In this document: positions 22,789 through 30,720 of the stretch, in pieces
How positions within the stretch are numbered: the first letter of the stretch is position 1
How the letters are laid out: every line of letters starts with the position of its first letter
Source of the DNA: an uncultured Oscillospiraceae bacterium
GTDB taxonomy: Bacteria > Bacillota > Clostridia > Oscillospirales > Oscillospiraceae
Length of the DNA: 34,254 bases
NCBI GenBank assembly: GCA_944385675.1
Contig: CALWYD010000058.1
Location: 1 to 34,254 of the forward strand
Direction: 5' to 3'
Made by a program: the position numbers and the translations under genes
The notes under the pieces: model-generated
Told to the model about the DNA's origin: nothing
Databases searched by the model: none
Seen by the model: only the letters and a program-made list of their open reading frames with translations

Positions 22789-23625
22789 TTAAGCCCGGTT
22801 GACCCGGTGCAGGTTCACGGTAAGATAGGCCAGTTGTTCCGGTGTGGGTGCCCGGCCGCTGGCCTGTTCCAATGTCTGGGCCAGAACGGCTGCCAGACGA
22901 TAATCTTCTGGAAAAGACCGAGCTATCAGCTCTACAAATTGGCTTTCCCTGGGATTATCAGGGCGCTGAGAGAAGCGATCCAGTGCCAAAAATTTTAAGT
23001 GAATAATCAGCTCATTAAAATACAGGTTCTCCCTGTCCAGATGAAAGGCAGGATGGCTCTCCAACACATGGAGCATCTCCTTCAAGGCCTGGGTGACCTG
23101 CATGGTAATATCCAGAGAGTTCTCATACTCTGCATTGAGAAGATGCAGGGCGATGGAGGCCGCCTCATCCTCAGGCAGACTCACCTGGAAGCGCCTTTGT
23201 ATCTCTGCCAGCGCATAACACCCTACAGCATATTCCTTAGGGTAGAACAGCCGCACTTCTGTATGCAGCGCGTTGGTAAAGGTCATACCGCTACGGATGC
23301 GTTGAATCGCAAAGCATATATGGTCACTAAGCGTATAAAAAATACTTTCATTCAGCTTTCGACCCAACACGGTGCCAGCATATTCAATCAGCTCCGCGCA
23401 AAACTCCACCTGGTCATGGGGCAGGCTGGCAAACAGGCTGTTGAGCTGCTCAACGGTATCCTGGTCGGTGATGCGAAACATCTTTTCCGCCTGTCCCGGC
23501 AGAATCATCTGTCCCGCCTTAGCACCAAAGCCCAGCCCTCTGCCCATGGCAATATATTCGCAGCCATTCTCATCCTGACAACTGACCACGTTATTGTTGA
23601 TGGTTTTCAGCACACGAAAGCCCAC
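22789..23625 (-). CDS. BglG/LicT-type transcription antiterminator
   Basis: This 278-residue RNA-binding regulator prevents termination in sugar operons. The N-terminal CAT RNA-binding domain (about 1-55) starts GFRVLKTINNNVVSC, matching LicT/GlcT (KVINNNV), and includes GRGLGFGAKAG. Two PRD domains follow (about 65-165 and 170-278), with the usual regulatory histidines in LSDHICFAI, ALHLLNAEY, IIHLKFLALD and TVNLHRV. These are phosphorylated by HPr or EII proteins. The start is GTG at 23625, eight bases after GGAGGGG. It is the first gene of its own operon and the RAT target is in the leader just upstream, so it probably autoregulates. GlcT is the nearest analogue; the exact sugar is not certain. 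Confidence 0.93.
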   Translation of the reverse strand: MGFRVLKTINNNVVSCQDENGCEYIAMGRGLGFGAKAGQMILPGQAEKMFRITDQDTVEQLNSLFASLPHDQVEFCAELIEYAGTVLGRKLNESIFYTLSDHICFAIQRIRSGMTFTNALHTEVRLFYPKEYAVGCYALAEIQRRFQVSLPEDEAASIALHLLNAEYENSLDITMQVTQALKEMLHVLESHPAFHLDRENLYFNELIIHLKFLALDRFSQRPDNPRESQFVELIARSFPEDYRLAAVLAQTLEQASGRAPTPEQLAYLTVNLHRVNRA

Positions 23626-23677
23626 CGGTCTTTCCCCTCCCCCACGGCCCTCTCAGGTCTGCCCCCAACAGGAAAAG

Positions 23678-23761
23678 AAAAACCAGGTCCCACCCTCTAC
23701 ACGCAAAGTCCCCCAGAAAATTCGGCAGAGATTTTAGCGTATGTCGTGAGTCCCGGTTTTG
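23678..23761 (-). terminator. Conditional leader terminator overlapping the RAT
   Basis: On the minus strand CAAAACCGGG (from 23761) pairs with CCTGGTTTTT (23687-23678, one G-U) and is followed by CTTTTCCTG. The 5' arm is the 3' end of the RAT, so binding of the antiterminator excludes this stem. The loop is long and holds additional sequence. Confidence 0.8.
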
Positions 23762-23783
23762 CCCGCTTATGCGGTAACAATCC
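23755..23783 (-). promoter_or_regulatory. RAT antiterminator RNA site of the PTS operon
   Basis: The minus strand reads GGATTGTTACCGC, a four-base ATAA loop, and then GCGGGCAAAACC (23783-23755). This matches the LicT/SacY-type RAT consensus (GGATTGTTACTGC...GCAGGCAAAACC), with a compensating T-to-C / A-to-G change that keeps the stem paired. It lies between the promoter and the regulator gene and overlaps the terminator. Confidence 0.92.
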
Positions 23784-23799
23784 AAGCTTCCGTTCTGAT

Positions 23800-23827
23800 A
23801 TTATAAAAAATTTTGGTATAATGTCAA
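23800..23827 (-). promoter_or_regulatory. Sigma-A promoter of the PTS operon
   Basis: On the minus strand TTGACA (23827-23822) lies 16 bases before TATAAT (23805-23800). Transcription would begin just ahead of the RAT. Confidence 0.88.
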
Positions 23828-24112
23828 TGGATTTTTTGCGAAACATATAATTCAGTGATACATGCCAAATTATATGCCTGTTTTTTGTTCATATTTGCCC
23901 GATCATTTGAGTAATTTCCACCATTTTCCCTTTCCTTGCCTCTTTTCTGCGCCTCTTTGTGGAGGACCAAGAACCAGCGTTTGTCGGCTAACGACCAACC
24001 ACCTAAAACTGCCGAAACCGAACACTCCACAGAGCATTTTTATGCGCTTTCCTCCCTTTTATCAGGAGTATACCTAACGGCAGACTCATGTTTTCGCTCT
24101 CCCATCTGACGC
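23828..24112. other. Intergenic region without a recognised gene
   Basis: The stretch between the PTS promoter and the treC stop is lower in GC than its surroundings. Short open frames on both strands lack ribosome-binding sites and resemble no family. No convincing terminator for treC, promoter or repeat was seen, so the tre transcript may read toward the PTS operon. Confidence 0.5.
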
Positions 24113-25759
24113 TTACCCCCTGTGCAGCAGCACAGACTCATAGGGCCGCAGCTTCCATTCTTGTGTCGGATGGCTGTCAGGATAGTTGGACAGCAGCACT
24201 TGAAAGCCTTCCAGACTCCTCGGACAATTCCACAGACAGGGTCTGCGGAAAAAGTTGTTGACACATAACATCTCCTCCCCCTGCCATGCTCTTTTGTAGG
24301 CCAGAACCGCGGGATGGGCCGGGTCTATAGGGGTGAAGTCGCCAAGCGCAAACACATCCCACTGTTTTCTCAGCCGGATAAGAGCTTGATAGTGGAAAAA
24401 AACAGAATCCGGATCCTTCGTTTGGCTGGCTGCGTTAATGACGGCAGTATTGGGGTTAACTGACAACCAGGGTTTACCCTGGGTGAAGCCTCCATTCTCT
24501 CCCTCATCCCACTGCATGGGTGTGCGGCTGTTATCCCGTGAGTGCGCCCGTAGAATACTGCTGGCCCCCTCCTCACTCATACCCCGATCCCGCAGCAGAG
24601 CAAAATGGTTTATACTCTCCACATCCCTATACTGATCCAGTCTGGTAAAGTGGGCATTGGTCATTCCCAGCTCTTCTCCCTGGTATATATAAGGGGTTCC
24701 CCGCAGCCCATGAATGACTGTGGCCAACATTTTTGCCGACTGTTTCCAGTACACCCCTTCGTCCCCAAACCGGGACACTACCCGCGGCTGGTCATGGTTA
24801 CACCAGAACACTGCATTCCAGGCTCCGTGGCTGGCCATACCCTCTTGCCAGGAAAACAAAATATTTTTCAGCCGCTCAAAATCAGGGGGAATCAGTACCC
24901 ATTTATTGTTGCCTGCAAAATCCACCTTTAAATGGTGAAAAGAGAAGACCATCGACAGTTCTTCCTGTCCCTCCCCGGCGTAGGAAAAGCAGTGCTCCAT
25001 AGAAGTGGAGGACATCTCCCCCACCGTGATGATCTCCTTGTCCCGGCCAAAGCTCTGCCGATTAAGTTCCTTGAGAAATTCGTGTACCCTGGGGCCATCG
25101 GTGTAAAATTGCCGACCATCTCCCTGGGGATCATCCAAATACTCTCCCTTACTGATCAGGTTGACCACATCAAAGCGAAAACCCTTGACCCCCTTGGACA
25201 TCCAAAAACGCACGATTTCTGCTAGTTCCCGGCGCACTGCCGGGTTTTCCCAGTTGAGGTCTGCCTGGGTCTTGTCAAATAGATGCAGGTAATACCGCCC
25301 CAACTGGGGCACATATTCCCAGGCACTGCCGCCAAATTTACTGCACCAGTTGGTAGGCGGCCCTCCGTCTGGGCGGGGTGTGCGAAAGATATAATAGTCC
25401 TGATATGCCTCCTCCCCTGCCAGTGCCCGTTGAAACCATGTGTGCTGGGTGGAAGTGTGATTAAATACCATATCCAGCATCACCCGGATATTTCGTTTCC
25501 CTGCCTCAGCCACCAGTTCCTCAAAGTCTTTCATGGTTCCGTAAGAAGGATCCACCCCTCGGTAATTGGCCACGTCGTATCCATTGTCCCGCTGAGGAGA
25601 AGGAAAAAAGGGGGTCAGCCAAATATAATCCACTCCCAACTCCTCTAAATAGTCCAGTTTGCGGATTACCCCCTGCAAATCTCCTATTCCATCCCCGTTG
25701 GTGTCCAAAAAGGATTTTGGATAGATTTGATAAACCACCTTATTTTTAAATGGTTCCAT
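24113..25759 (-). CDS. treC: Alpha,alpha-phosphotrehalase (trehalose-6-phosphate hydrolase)
   Basis: This 548-residue GH13 enzyme should split trehalose 6-phosphate into glucose and glucose 6-phosphate. It follows the TreA/TreC pattern closely: VVYQIYPKSF, GIGDLQGVI, the nucleophile in GVKGFRFDVVNLISK, the acid/base Glu in TVGEMSST, and the transition-state Asp in WCNHDQPRVVSR. The stretches SFHHLKVD and YIYQGEELGMTN are also typical of phosphotrehalases rather than oligo-1,6-glucosidases. It lies 22 bases after the trehalose EIIBC gene in one operon. No transcriptional regulator (TreR) is encoded beside it. Confidence 0.92.
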   Translation of the reverse strand: MEPFKNKVVYQIYPKSFLDTNGDGIGDLQGVIRKLDYLEELGVDYIWLTPFFPSPQRDNGYDVANYRGVDPSYGTMKDFEELVAEAGKRNIRVMLDMVFNHTSTQHTWFQRALAGEEAYQDYYIFRTPRPDGGPPTNWCSKFGGSAWEYVPQLGRYYLHLFDKTQADLNWENPAVRRELAEIVRFWMSKGVKGFRFDVVNLISKGEYLDDPQGDGRQFYTDGPRVHEFLKELNRQSFGRDKEIITVGEMSSTSMEHCFSYAGEGQEELSMVFSFHHLKVDFAGNNKWVLIPPDFERLKNILFSWQEGMASHGAWNAVFWCNHDQPRVVSRFGDEGVYWKQSAKMLATVIHGLRGTPYIYQGEELGMTNAHFTRLDQYRDVESINHFALLRDRGMSEEGASSILRAHSRDNSRTPMQWDEGENGGFTQGKPWLSVNPNTAVINAASQTKDPDSVFFHYQALIRLRKQWDVFALGDFTPIDPAHPAVLAYKRAWQGEEMLCVNNFFRRPCLWNCPRSLEGFQVLLSNYPDSHPTQEWKLRPYESVLLHRG

Positions 25760-25781
25760 ATCTTCATACCCCCGTTGCTGT

Positions 25782-27221
25782 TTATTCCCTTTCTTTGCCT
25801 TGTGCCTGTTTCCAGCGGGAAAGTTTTCTCTTTCCCATCACCAGGGTCAGACTGAATGGGAGGACAATGGCGACAGCCATGGCCAACAAAAAATTGAGCC
25901 AGTACTCCGGCTGGATTGACAGAATGCCGGGCAGGCCTCCTACACCGATGGAGAACGCTGTCACACCTGTTCCCACGGAAATGACTGCGGCCAACCCGGA
26001 CCCTGCCATGCCGCACAGCAGAGGGAATCCGTATTTTAGGTTTACCCCATATAGCGCCGGTTCTGTCACCCCCAAATAGCAGGAGATACAGGCGGGAATG
26101 TTTATCTGCCGAGCACGGGGATCCCTGCGCTGAAGCACCGTCATAGCCAAAACAGCAGAACCCTGGGCAATGTTGGACAAGGCAATCATAGGCCAGAGAA
26201 TTGTGCCCCCATATAGGCTGGCAAGCTGGGTATCAATGGCATTTGTCATATGGTGCAGTCCCGTCATCACCACTGGGGCGTAAGCAAGTCCAAAAAGCGC
26301 CGCGAACAGCCACCTGCCCTTAGAGTTGAGCCCTGCGTAAACTACCCCGGCAATGGCGTCTCCGATTTTCCAGCCGATAGGCCCCACCACCGTGTGGGCA
26401 ATCAGTACCGCAGGCAGCAGGGAGCAGAAAGGCACCAATATCATACTTATCACCTGGGGACAGTGCTTTCTCCAAAAACGCTCCAGAAAAACCAGCACAA
26501 ACCCGGCCAGGATTGCAGAAATCACCTGTCCCTGATATCCGATCATCTCCACCTGGGCAAAACCGAAGTCCCACACCGGGATTTCCTGGGCACTCGCCAC
26601 GGAAAATCCGTTGAGCAGCTGAGGAGAGACCAGTGTCAGGCCTAATACAATGCCCAAAATCTGAGTGGTTCCCATTTTCTTCGTGATGGACCACACAATT
26701 CCCACCGGCAGCATGTGAAACACTGCCTCTCCAATCAGCCAAAGGAAGCTGTAAGTCCCCGCCCAGAATTGAGACGACTCTGCCAGACTTTTCGTTCCAC
26801 CCTCCAGAAGCCCGATTTCACCTATAATATTACGTGCTCCCAACAGCAGACCTCCGCAGATAAGTGCGGGGATCAGCGGGGCAAAAATTTCTCCCAATGC
26901 GCCTACCAGCCGCTGTACTGTAGACTGATGCGTGGCAGCGGTGGCCTTTACCTGCTGTGTGCTTACTCCCTCCACCCCGGCCACGGCAGTGAATTGGTTA
27001 TAGAAATTGGCCACATCGTTGCCGATAATTACCTGGAACTGTCCCGCTTGGGTAAACGTCCCCTTCACGGAAGACAACCGGCTAATTTGCTCTGCGTCCG
27101 CCTTGGACAGATCCGCCAATACAAAGCGCAGCCGTGTCATACAGTGAGACACAGCCTGGATGTTTTCCCTTCCGCCTACATATTTTAACAGGGCCTGCGC
27201 ATCGGCCTGATAATTGACCAT
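25782..27221 (-). CDS. treP: PTS trehalose EIIBC permease
   Basis: This 479-residue protein takes up and phosphorylates trehalose. The EIIB domain is first (residues 1-90) with phospho-acceptor Cys27 in SHCMTRLRFVL; the EIIC domain has about ten membrane segments, with GLHHMTNAIDTQL, LWPMIALSNIAQGSAVLAM and LGVTEPALYGVNLKYGFP, closely resembling B. subtilis TreP. No EIIA domain is present, so phosphate must come from a separate EIIA, for which the crr-like gene about 3 kb away is a good candidate. The start was set at 27221 by AAGGAGGAG just upstream; a frame extending 20 codons further has no support. treC follows. Confidence 0.92.
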   Translation of the reverse strand: MVNYQADAQALLKYVGGRENIQAVSHCMTRLRFVLADLSKADAEQISRLSSVKGTFTQAGQFQVIIGNDVANFYNQFTAVAGVEGVSTQQVKATAATHQSTVQRLVGALGEIFAPLIPALICGGLLLGARNIIGEIGLLEGGTKSLAESSQFWAGTYSFLWLIGEAVFHMLPVGIVWSITKKMGTTQILGIVLGLTLVSPQLLNGFSVASAQEIPVWDFGFAQVEMIGYQGQVISAILAGFVLVFLERFWRKHCPQVISMILVPFCSLLPAVLIAHTVVGPIGWKIGDAIAGVVYAGLNSKGRWLFAALFGLAYAPVVMTGLHHMTNAIDTQLASLYGGTILWPMIALSNIAQGSAVLAMTVLQRRDPRARQINIPACISCYLGVTEPALYGVNLKYGFPLLCGMAGSGLAAVISVGTGVTAFSIGVGGLPGILSIQPEYWLNFLLAMAVAIVLPFSLTLVMGKRKLSRWKQAQGKERE

Positions 27222-27509
27222 GGGCCACTCCTCCTTACTTATTGACACTGTCAGCCTCAAAATTAAAACACATAGGCTCACGTAAAGACAGTTTGCCCGA
27301 ATTCCCTCCGGATCTTTCAGTCCTTTTATCTATAATAAAGGTGTCGTCTCTCCACCGCATCTTTTTGGTTGTTCCTGCTCCCACCTGTTTTAGAAAAAAC
27401 AGGCAGCGTCCATTTGGGTATAGAAACATTGCCCCGGGCAAAGCTATGTGCGGATGTTCCATCCAACAAAAAACAGAAAATTCACAAAACAGTTAAAGGA
27501 GAGACCAAT
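27222..27509. other. Divergent intergenic region between treP and the SASP gene
   Basis: The tre operon leaves to the left and the SASP gene to the right. A CTGTTTT/AAAACAG-type inverted repeat (27385-27402 region) lies in the middle. I could not find a consensus sigma-A promoter or a RAT for tre here. GGTATA (27417-27422) with AAAGCTA 17 bases later vaguely resembles a sporulation-type promoter for the SASP gene. Confidence 0.4.
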
Positions 27510-27704
27510 ATGTCCAGCAGCAAGAAGACTGTGGTTCCCAGCGCTCGTGAGGCTATGAACAAGTTCAAGATGGAGGCCGCCAACGAGGTGGGCGTTTCCC
27601 TGAAGCAGGGTTATAACGGCGATCTGACCAGCAAGCAGGCCGGCTCTGTGGGCGGCCAGATGGTCAAAAAGATGATCGAGGCCTACGAGAACGGCATGAA
27701 GTAA
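27510..27704 (+). CDS. Small acid-soluble spore protein, alpha/beta type
   Basis: This 64-residue protein is an alpha/beta SASP, which coats and protects DNA in the dormant spore and is degraded at germination. It has the conserved first helix REAMNKFKMEAANEVGV, the LKQGYNGDLTSKQAGSVGG linker and the second helix GQMVKKMIEAYE. The germination-protease site should lie at the MEAANE segment, a mild variant of the usual E-I/F-A-S-E. AAAGGAG lies nine bases before the ATG. The codon choice is strongly biased, as expected of an abundant protein. A very elaborate hairpin follows the stop. Expression should need a forespore sigma factor, but no clear sigma-G promoter could be assigned. Confidence 0.94.
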   Translation: MSSSKKTVVPSAREAMNKFKMEAANEVGVSLKQGYNGDLTSKQAGSVGGQMVKKMIEAYENGMK

Positions 27705-27748
27705 CTTCCTGCGGGAAGAACTTTTTATAGGCTGTTCAAATAAGGCCG

Positions 27749-27867
27749 CGGGCCGGGGGAAGCTGAGCTTCATTCGGAGGGCGCTGTCAAAAGGATGTCA
27801 CACACTTGTGAACCTTATGACAGATCCTCTCCGCAGAAGCGGGCCCCCGGCCCGTTTTTTATTTTTT
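27749..27867 (+). terminator. Large multi-helix hairpin with U-run downstream of SASP
   Basis: An outer 11-bp stem CGGGCCGGGGG / CCCCCGGCCCG (27749-27759, 27844-27854) encloses 84 bases and is followed by TTTTTTATTTTTTG. Inside are CGGAG/CTCCG (27775-27779, 27829-27833), CTGTCA/TGACAG (27784-27789, 27818-27823), AAGG/CCTT (27791-27794, 27813-27816) and TCACA/TGTGA with a CACT loop, all nested, plus a small AAGCT/AGCTT hairpin. It acts as a terminator and may also be a stable small RNA. Confidence 0.7.
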
Positions 27868-28092
27868 GTTGAAAGAGGAGCCACGCTCTTTCACTGCTTC
27901 CCTACATACCTGCTTTTGGTCACTTCTCCTTACACGGCCTTTTAAGCTCCCCTTACCTGCCCCAACCAGCTGTGTCCGGCGGTTTCCTTCTCTTCTGACC
28001 GGCCCTGTTTTCCCCGTTCTTTTCACTTGCTGGCAGCCCCGGTTAAAATTTTTCTTTTCCTTCTTAGAAAGGAAAGCTTCATGGAAATTTCA
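27868..28092. other. Pyrimidine-rich non-coding stretch
   Basis: The plus strand here is dominated by C and T (for example TTTCCTTCTCTTCT near 27986). A short inverted repeat GAAAGAG/CTCTTTC lies at 27871-27892 and TTTCCTT/AAGGAAA at 28056-28075. No open frame with a ribosome-binding site was found on either strand. Confidence 0.5.
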
Positions 28093-28121
28093 TAGACTTT
28101 TCTCTCATTCCATGATAAAAT
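28093..28121 (+). promoter_or_regulatory. Probable promoter of the tagA-tmk gene group
   Basis: TAGACT (28093-28098) is 17 bases from TAAAAT (28116-28121). A small hairpin GGTGCC-TTCT-GGCACC (28135-28150) lies in the leader, ahead of the ribosome-binding site. Confidence 0.5.
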
Positions 28122-28182
28122 ATAAAAATCGTCGGGTGCCTTCTGGCACCTTGCCAGTTATCTGCCCATGGAGGAACTATTT

Positions 28183-28923
28183 TTGAAAACAGAAATTCTT
28201 GGCATCCGTTTTGACAACCTTACCCGCCAGGAGGCTGCCCAACAGGGAGCCGCCCTGCTGGCGGAAAACAAATTTCATTATGTCGTCACCCCAAATCCGG
28301 AATTCATCCTGGCCTGTGAGAAAGATCCTGATTTCCGGGATATTCTTAATCGGGCCGACTTGGTTCTGCCTGATGGCATCGGAGTGGTTTATTCTGCAAA
28401 AATCCTGGGCACACCCTTAAAGGAGCGGGTTCCGGGAATTGAATTTGCTTCGGACATGCTCTCCTGTCTCAACGATATGGGCGGTCGGCTGTACCTGTTA
28501 GGTGCCAAGCCTGGCGTAGCCCAGCAGGCGGGTCAACATATTTTAGATCGTTTTCCCAATATTGTCCTGTGCGGAACCCGGGACGGCTACTTCCGGGACG
28601 AGGAAGACGTGCTGCTCCAGGTTGCGGCTGCCCGCCCGGATTTGCTGTTTGTCTGTCTAGGGGCGCCCAAACAGGAGAAATGGATGGCCCGGTGGGGCGC
28701 ACATACCGGCGCCCGACTGGCTATCGGTTTGGGCGGCTGTCTGGACGTATTTGCGGGCAATGTAGAGCGAGCTCCTGATGCCTGGCAGAAGCTGGGTCTG
28801 GAGTGGGCCTATCGTCTGAAAAAGGAGCCAAAACGCATTGGTCGTATGGCCCGTTTGCCCCTGGTGCTGGTCAAGGCTGCCGGCCAACGACTGCGGGGCA
28901 GGCAGCGGGGAGGCGAGGAATAA
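28183..28923 (+). CDS. WecG/TagA/CpsF-family glycosyltransferase
   Basis: This protein of about 246 residues is a GT26 glycosyltransferase. Homologues add N-acetylmannosamine or an aminosugar uronate to a lipid-linked precursor for teichoic acid, enterobacterial common antigen or capsule. Family motifs: THRQEAA-like start, VVTPNPEFILAC, LPDGIGVVYSAKILG, ERVPGIEF, YLLGAKPGVAQQ and VCLGAPKQEKWM. The preferred start is TTG at 28183, because GGAGGA (28170-28175) lies seven bases before it; the ATG at 28168 has no ribosome-binding site and itself overlaps that Shine-Dalgarno. The TAA stop overlaps the tmk ATG (TAATG). Confidence 0.88.
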   Translation: MKTEILGIRFDNLTRQEAAQQGAALLAENKFHYVVTPNPEFILACEKDPDFRDILNRADLVLPDGIGVVYSAKILGTPLKERVPGIEFASDMLSCLNDMGGRLYLLGAKPGVAQQAGQHILDRFPNIVLCGTRDGYFRDEEDVLLQVAAARPDLLFVCLGAPKQEKWMARWGAHTGARLAIGLGGCLDVFAGNVERAPDAWQKLGLEWAYRLKKEPKRIGRMARLPLVLVKAAGQRLRGRQRGGEE

Positions 28924-29591
28924 TGTCCGGACGGCTGATTGTCTTTGAGGGCACCGACGGCTCAGGTAAGTCCACCCAATTCACCCAACTGTGCACACGG
29001 CTGGACAGCATGGGCTGCGCCTACCGCAAGTTGGTCTTTCCCCAATATGACCAGCCCTCCTCTGCCCTTATCCGCATGTACTTGGGCGGTGAATTTGGTT
29101 CCAGTCCTGCCGACGTCAACCCCTACGCCGCCTCCGCTTTCTATGCCGTTGACCGCTACGCCTCCCTGAAGAAGGTATGGGGGAACTATTATAGGGAAGG
29201 CGGGCTGGTTTTAACAGATCGGTATACCACCTCCAACGCTGTCCACCAGGCAGTCAAGTGTCCTCCCGGAGAGCGGGCCGATTTCCTGGGCTGGCTGGAT
29301 GACTTTGAACACCAAAAGTTGGAGCTGCCCCGGCCCGATCTGGTTGTCTATCTGGACATGCCCACCCCCCGTGCGGTGGAACTGCTGCGCAACCGGGAGG
29401 TCAGCACACACACCAGTGCCGACATCCATGAGTTGGATACTACCTATCTGGCTGCCTGCAGGGATTGTGCCCTCCAGGCCGCCCGTTTGCTGGGCTGGCG
29501 CGTGGTGTCCTGTGTGAATCAGGAGGGCAGCCTGCGCTCCATTGAGGATATTCGCCAGGAAATTTGGACTTTGGTGGCTCCCCTGCTGTGA
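28923..29591 (+). CDS. tmk: Thymidylate kinase
   Basis: This 222-residue P-loop kinase phosphorylates dTMP to dTDP. Walker A is GTDGSGKST (residues 10-18), the Asp-Arg motif is in LTDRYTTSNAVHQ, and the sequence LPRPDLVVYLDMP with RNREVSTHTSADIHE forms the lid region. It is a longer clostridial variant with an insertion near CPPGERADFLGWLDDFEHQKL. Its ATG overlaps the upstream glycosyltransferase stop by one base and follows GGAGGCGAGG, so translation is coupled. A DJ-1/PfpI gene follows after 24 bases. In Bacillus, tmk lies elsewhere (near the holB operon). Confidence 0.92.
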   Translation: MSGRLIVFEGTDGSGKSTQFTQLCTRLDSMGCAYRKLVFPQYDQPSSALIRMYLGGEFGSSPADVNPYAASAFYAVDRYASLKKVWGNYYREGGLVLTDRYTTSNAVHQAVKCPPGERADFLGWLDDFEHQKLELPRPDLVVYLDMPTPRAVELLRNREVSTHTSADIHELDTTYLAACRDCALQAARLLGWRVVSCVNQEGSLRSIEDIRQEIWTLVAPLL

Positions 29592-29615
29592 GCCGCTCGG
29601 GCAAGGAGGTTTTTT

Positions 29616-30155
29616 ATGGTACACATTCTTCTGGCCCCCGGTTTTGAAGAGGCCGAGGCTCTGGTTCCCGCCGACCTGCTCCGGCGGGCCGGTATTGAAA
29701 CTGCCCTGACTGCCCTGGAAGAGAAACAGGTCACCGGAAGTCACGGTATTACTGTGCTGGCCGACCGGGACGTGACCCAGGTGGATCTGACCCACACGGA
29801 AATGATCATACTGCCTGGTGGAACCAGGGGAGTCAATTATTTGAAGGCACACCCAGCCGTGTCCTCCCTTGTCCAGGAAGCTGCAGATCGGGACATTCCT
29901 CTGGCCGCCATCTGTGCAGCTCCTACTCTGCTGGGCTCTATGGGTCTGCTCAAAGGGAAAAAGGCGGTCTGCTACCCCGGGATGGAGGATCAGCTGGTGG
30001 GTGCCCAAGTGGAGTTGGGGGCCAAGGTGGTGCGGGACGGCCTGGTGGTTACAGCTCAGGCTGCGGGAAGCTCTATCCAGTTTGGCCTGGCGCTGGTGGA
30101 ATATTTGGCCGGCCCGGAGAAGGCTGCGGAGGTTCGCCATGCCATCCATGATTGA
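29616..30155 (+). CDS. DJ-1/PfpI family protein
   Basis: This 179-residue protein is of the DJ-1/ThiJ/YajL group (glyoxalase/deglycase-like cysteine proteins). The reactive nucleophile elbow is visible as LAAICAAPTLL, with Cys near residue 95, and the conserved early Glu in GFEEAEALVPAD; TAQAAGSSIQFGLALVE near the C-terminus completes the family pattern. AAGGAGG precedes the ATG. Its last 17 bases overlap the start of the following formyl-tetrahydrofolate cyclo-ligase gene, so the two are coupled. Whether it acts as a methylglyoxal detoxifier or has another role is not evident. Confidence 0.92.
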   Translation: MVHILLAPGFEEAEALVPADLLRRAGIETALTALEEKQVTGSHGITVLADRDVTQVDLTHTEMIILPGGTRGVNYLKAHPAVSSLVQEAADRDIPLAAICAAPTLLGSMGLLKGKKAVCYPGMEDQLVGAQVELGAKVVRDGLVVTAQAAGSSIQFGLALVEYLAGPEKAAEVRHAIHD

Positions 30156-30717
30156 TCAAGAGAAAAAGGAATTGCGCCGCCGGATACGCCAGCAGCTTTC
30201 TCAGCTGCCCCCTCACCAGGTCCAGCTAGAAGATGACGCCATGTTTGCCCGCTTCCTCTCCCTGCCCCAAGTGGAACGGGCCCAGGTTATTTTCGCCTTC
30301 TGGGGTATCCCCGGCCGTGAGCCGGAAACCGGCCGTCTAGTGGAGGAACTGACCCGCCGGGGCAAACGGGTAGGACTACCCCGTATGCTCCCCGAGCACC
30401 GGATGGAGGTGCGGCTATATGACCCCCATATTCCTTTGCGCAGCGTCTCCTTCGGGATTCTAGAGCCGGGCGAGGATTGTCCGCTTATTCCCCCGGAAGA
30501 AGTGGATCTGGCCCTGGTTCCTGCCGTGTGTTATGACCGGCAGGGATACCGGTTAGGTTTTGGCGGCGGATATTATGACCGGTGGCTGGAACAGTTCTTC
30601 GGGGAACGTGTGGGGCTTTGCCGTTCCTGTCTGCTGCAGTCCAAAGTGCCTGTCCAGGACCATGACAGCCGGGTAAACATCCTTATCACGGAGACCGACT
30701 GCCTGTCCCTGTGTTGA
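30139..30717 (+). CDS. 5-formyltetrahydrofolate cyclo-ligase
   Basis: This protein of about 192 residues converts 5-formyl-THF to 5,10-methenyl-THF using ATP, recycling the storage folate. It has KKELRRRIRQQL at its start, IFAFWGIPGREPET, PEEVDLALVPAV and the family signature RLGFGGGYYDRW near residues 135-146. It starts at 30139 because GCGGAGG ends six bases before it; an ATG three codons later is the alternative. The gene overlaps the upstream DJ-1 stop by 17 bases in another frame. A terminator hairpin on the opposite strand starts four bases beyond the stop. Confidence 0.93.
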   Translation: MPSMIDQEKKELRRRIRQQLSQLPPHQVQLEDDAMFARFLSLPQVERAQVIFAFWGIPGREPETGRLVEELTRRGKRVGLPRMLPEHRMEVRLYDPHIPLRSVSFGILEPGEDCPLIPPEEVDLALVPAVCYDRQGYRLGFGGGYYDRWLEQFFGERVGLCRSCLLQSKVPVQDHDSRVNILITETDCLSLC

Positions 30718-30720
30718 CAG

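Noticed and set aside
23824-24030. 68-residue frame on the minus strand between treC and the PTS operon
   Set aside because: GTG start without a ribosome-binding site, no family resemblance, and it runs across the -35 region of the PTS promoter.
27222-27509. A RAT or repressor operator for the tre operon
   Set aside because: I searched for GGATTG...GGCAAAACC and for TreR-like palindromes and saw none.
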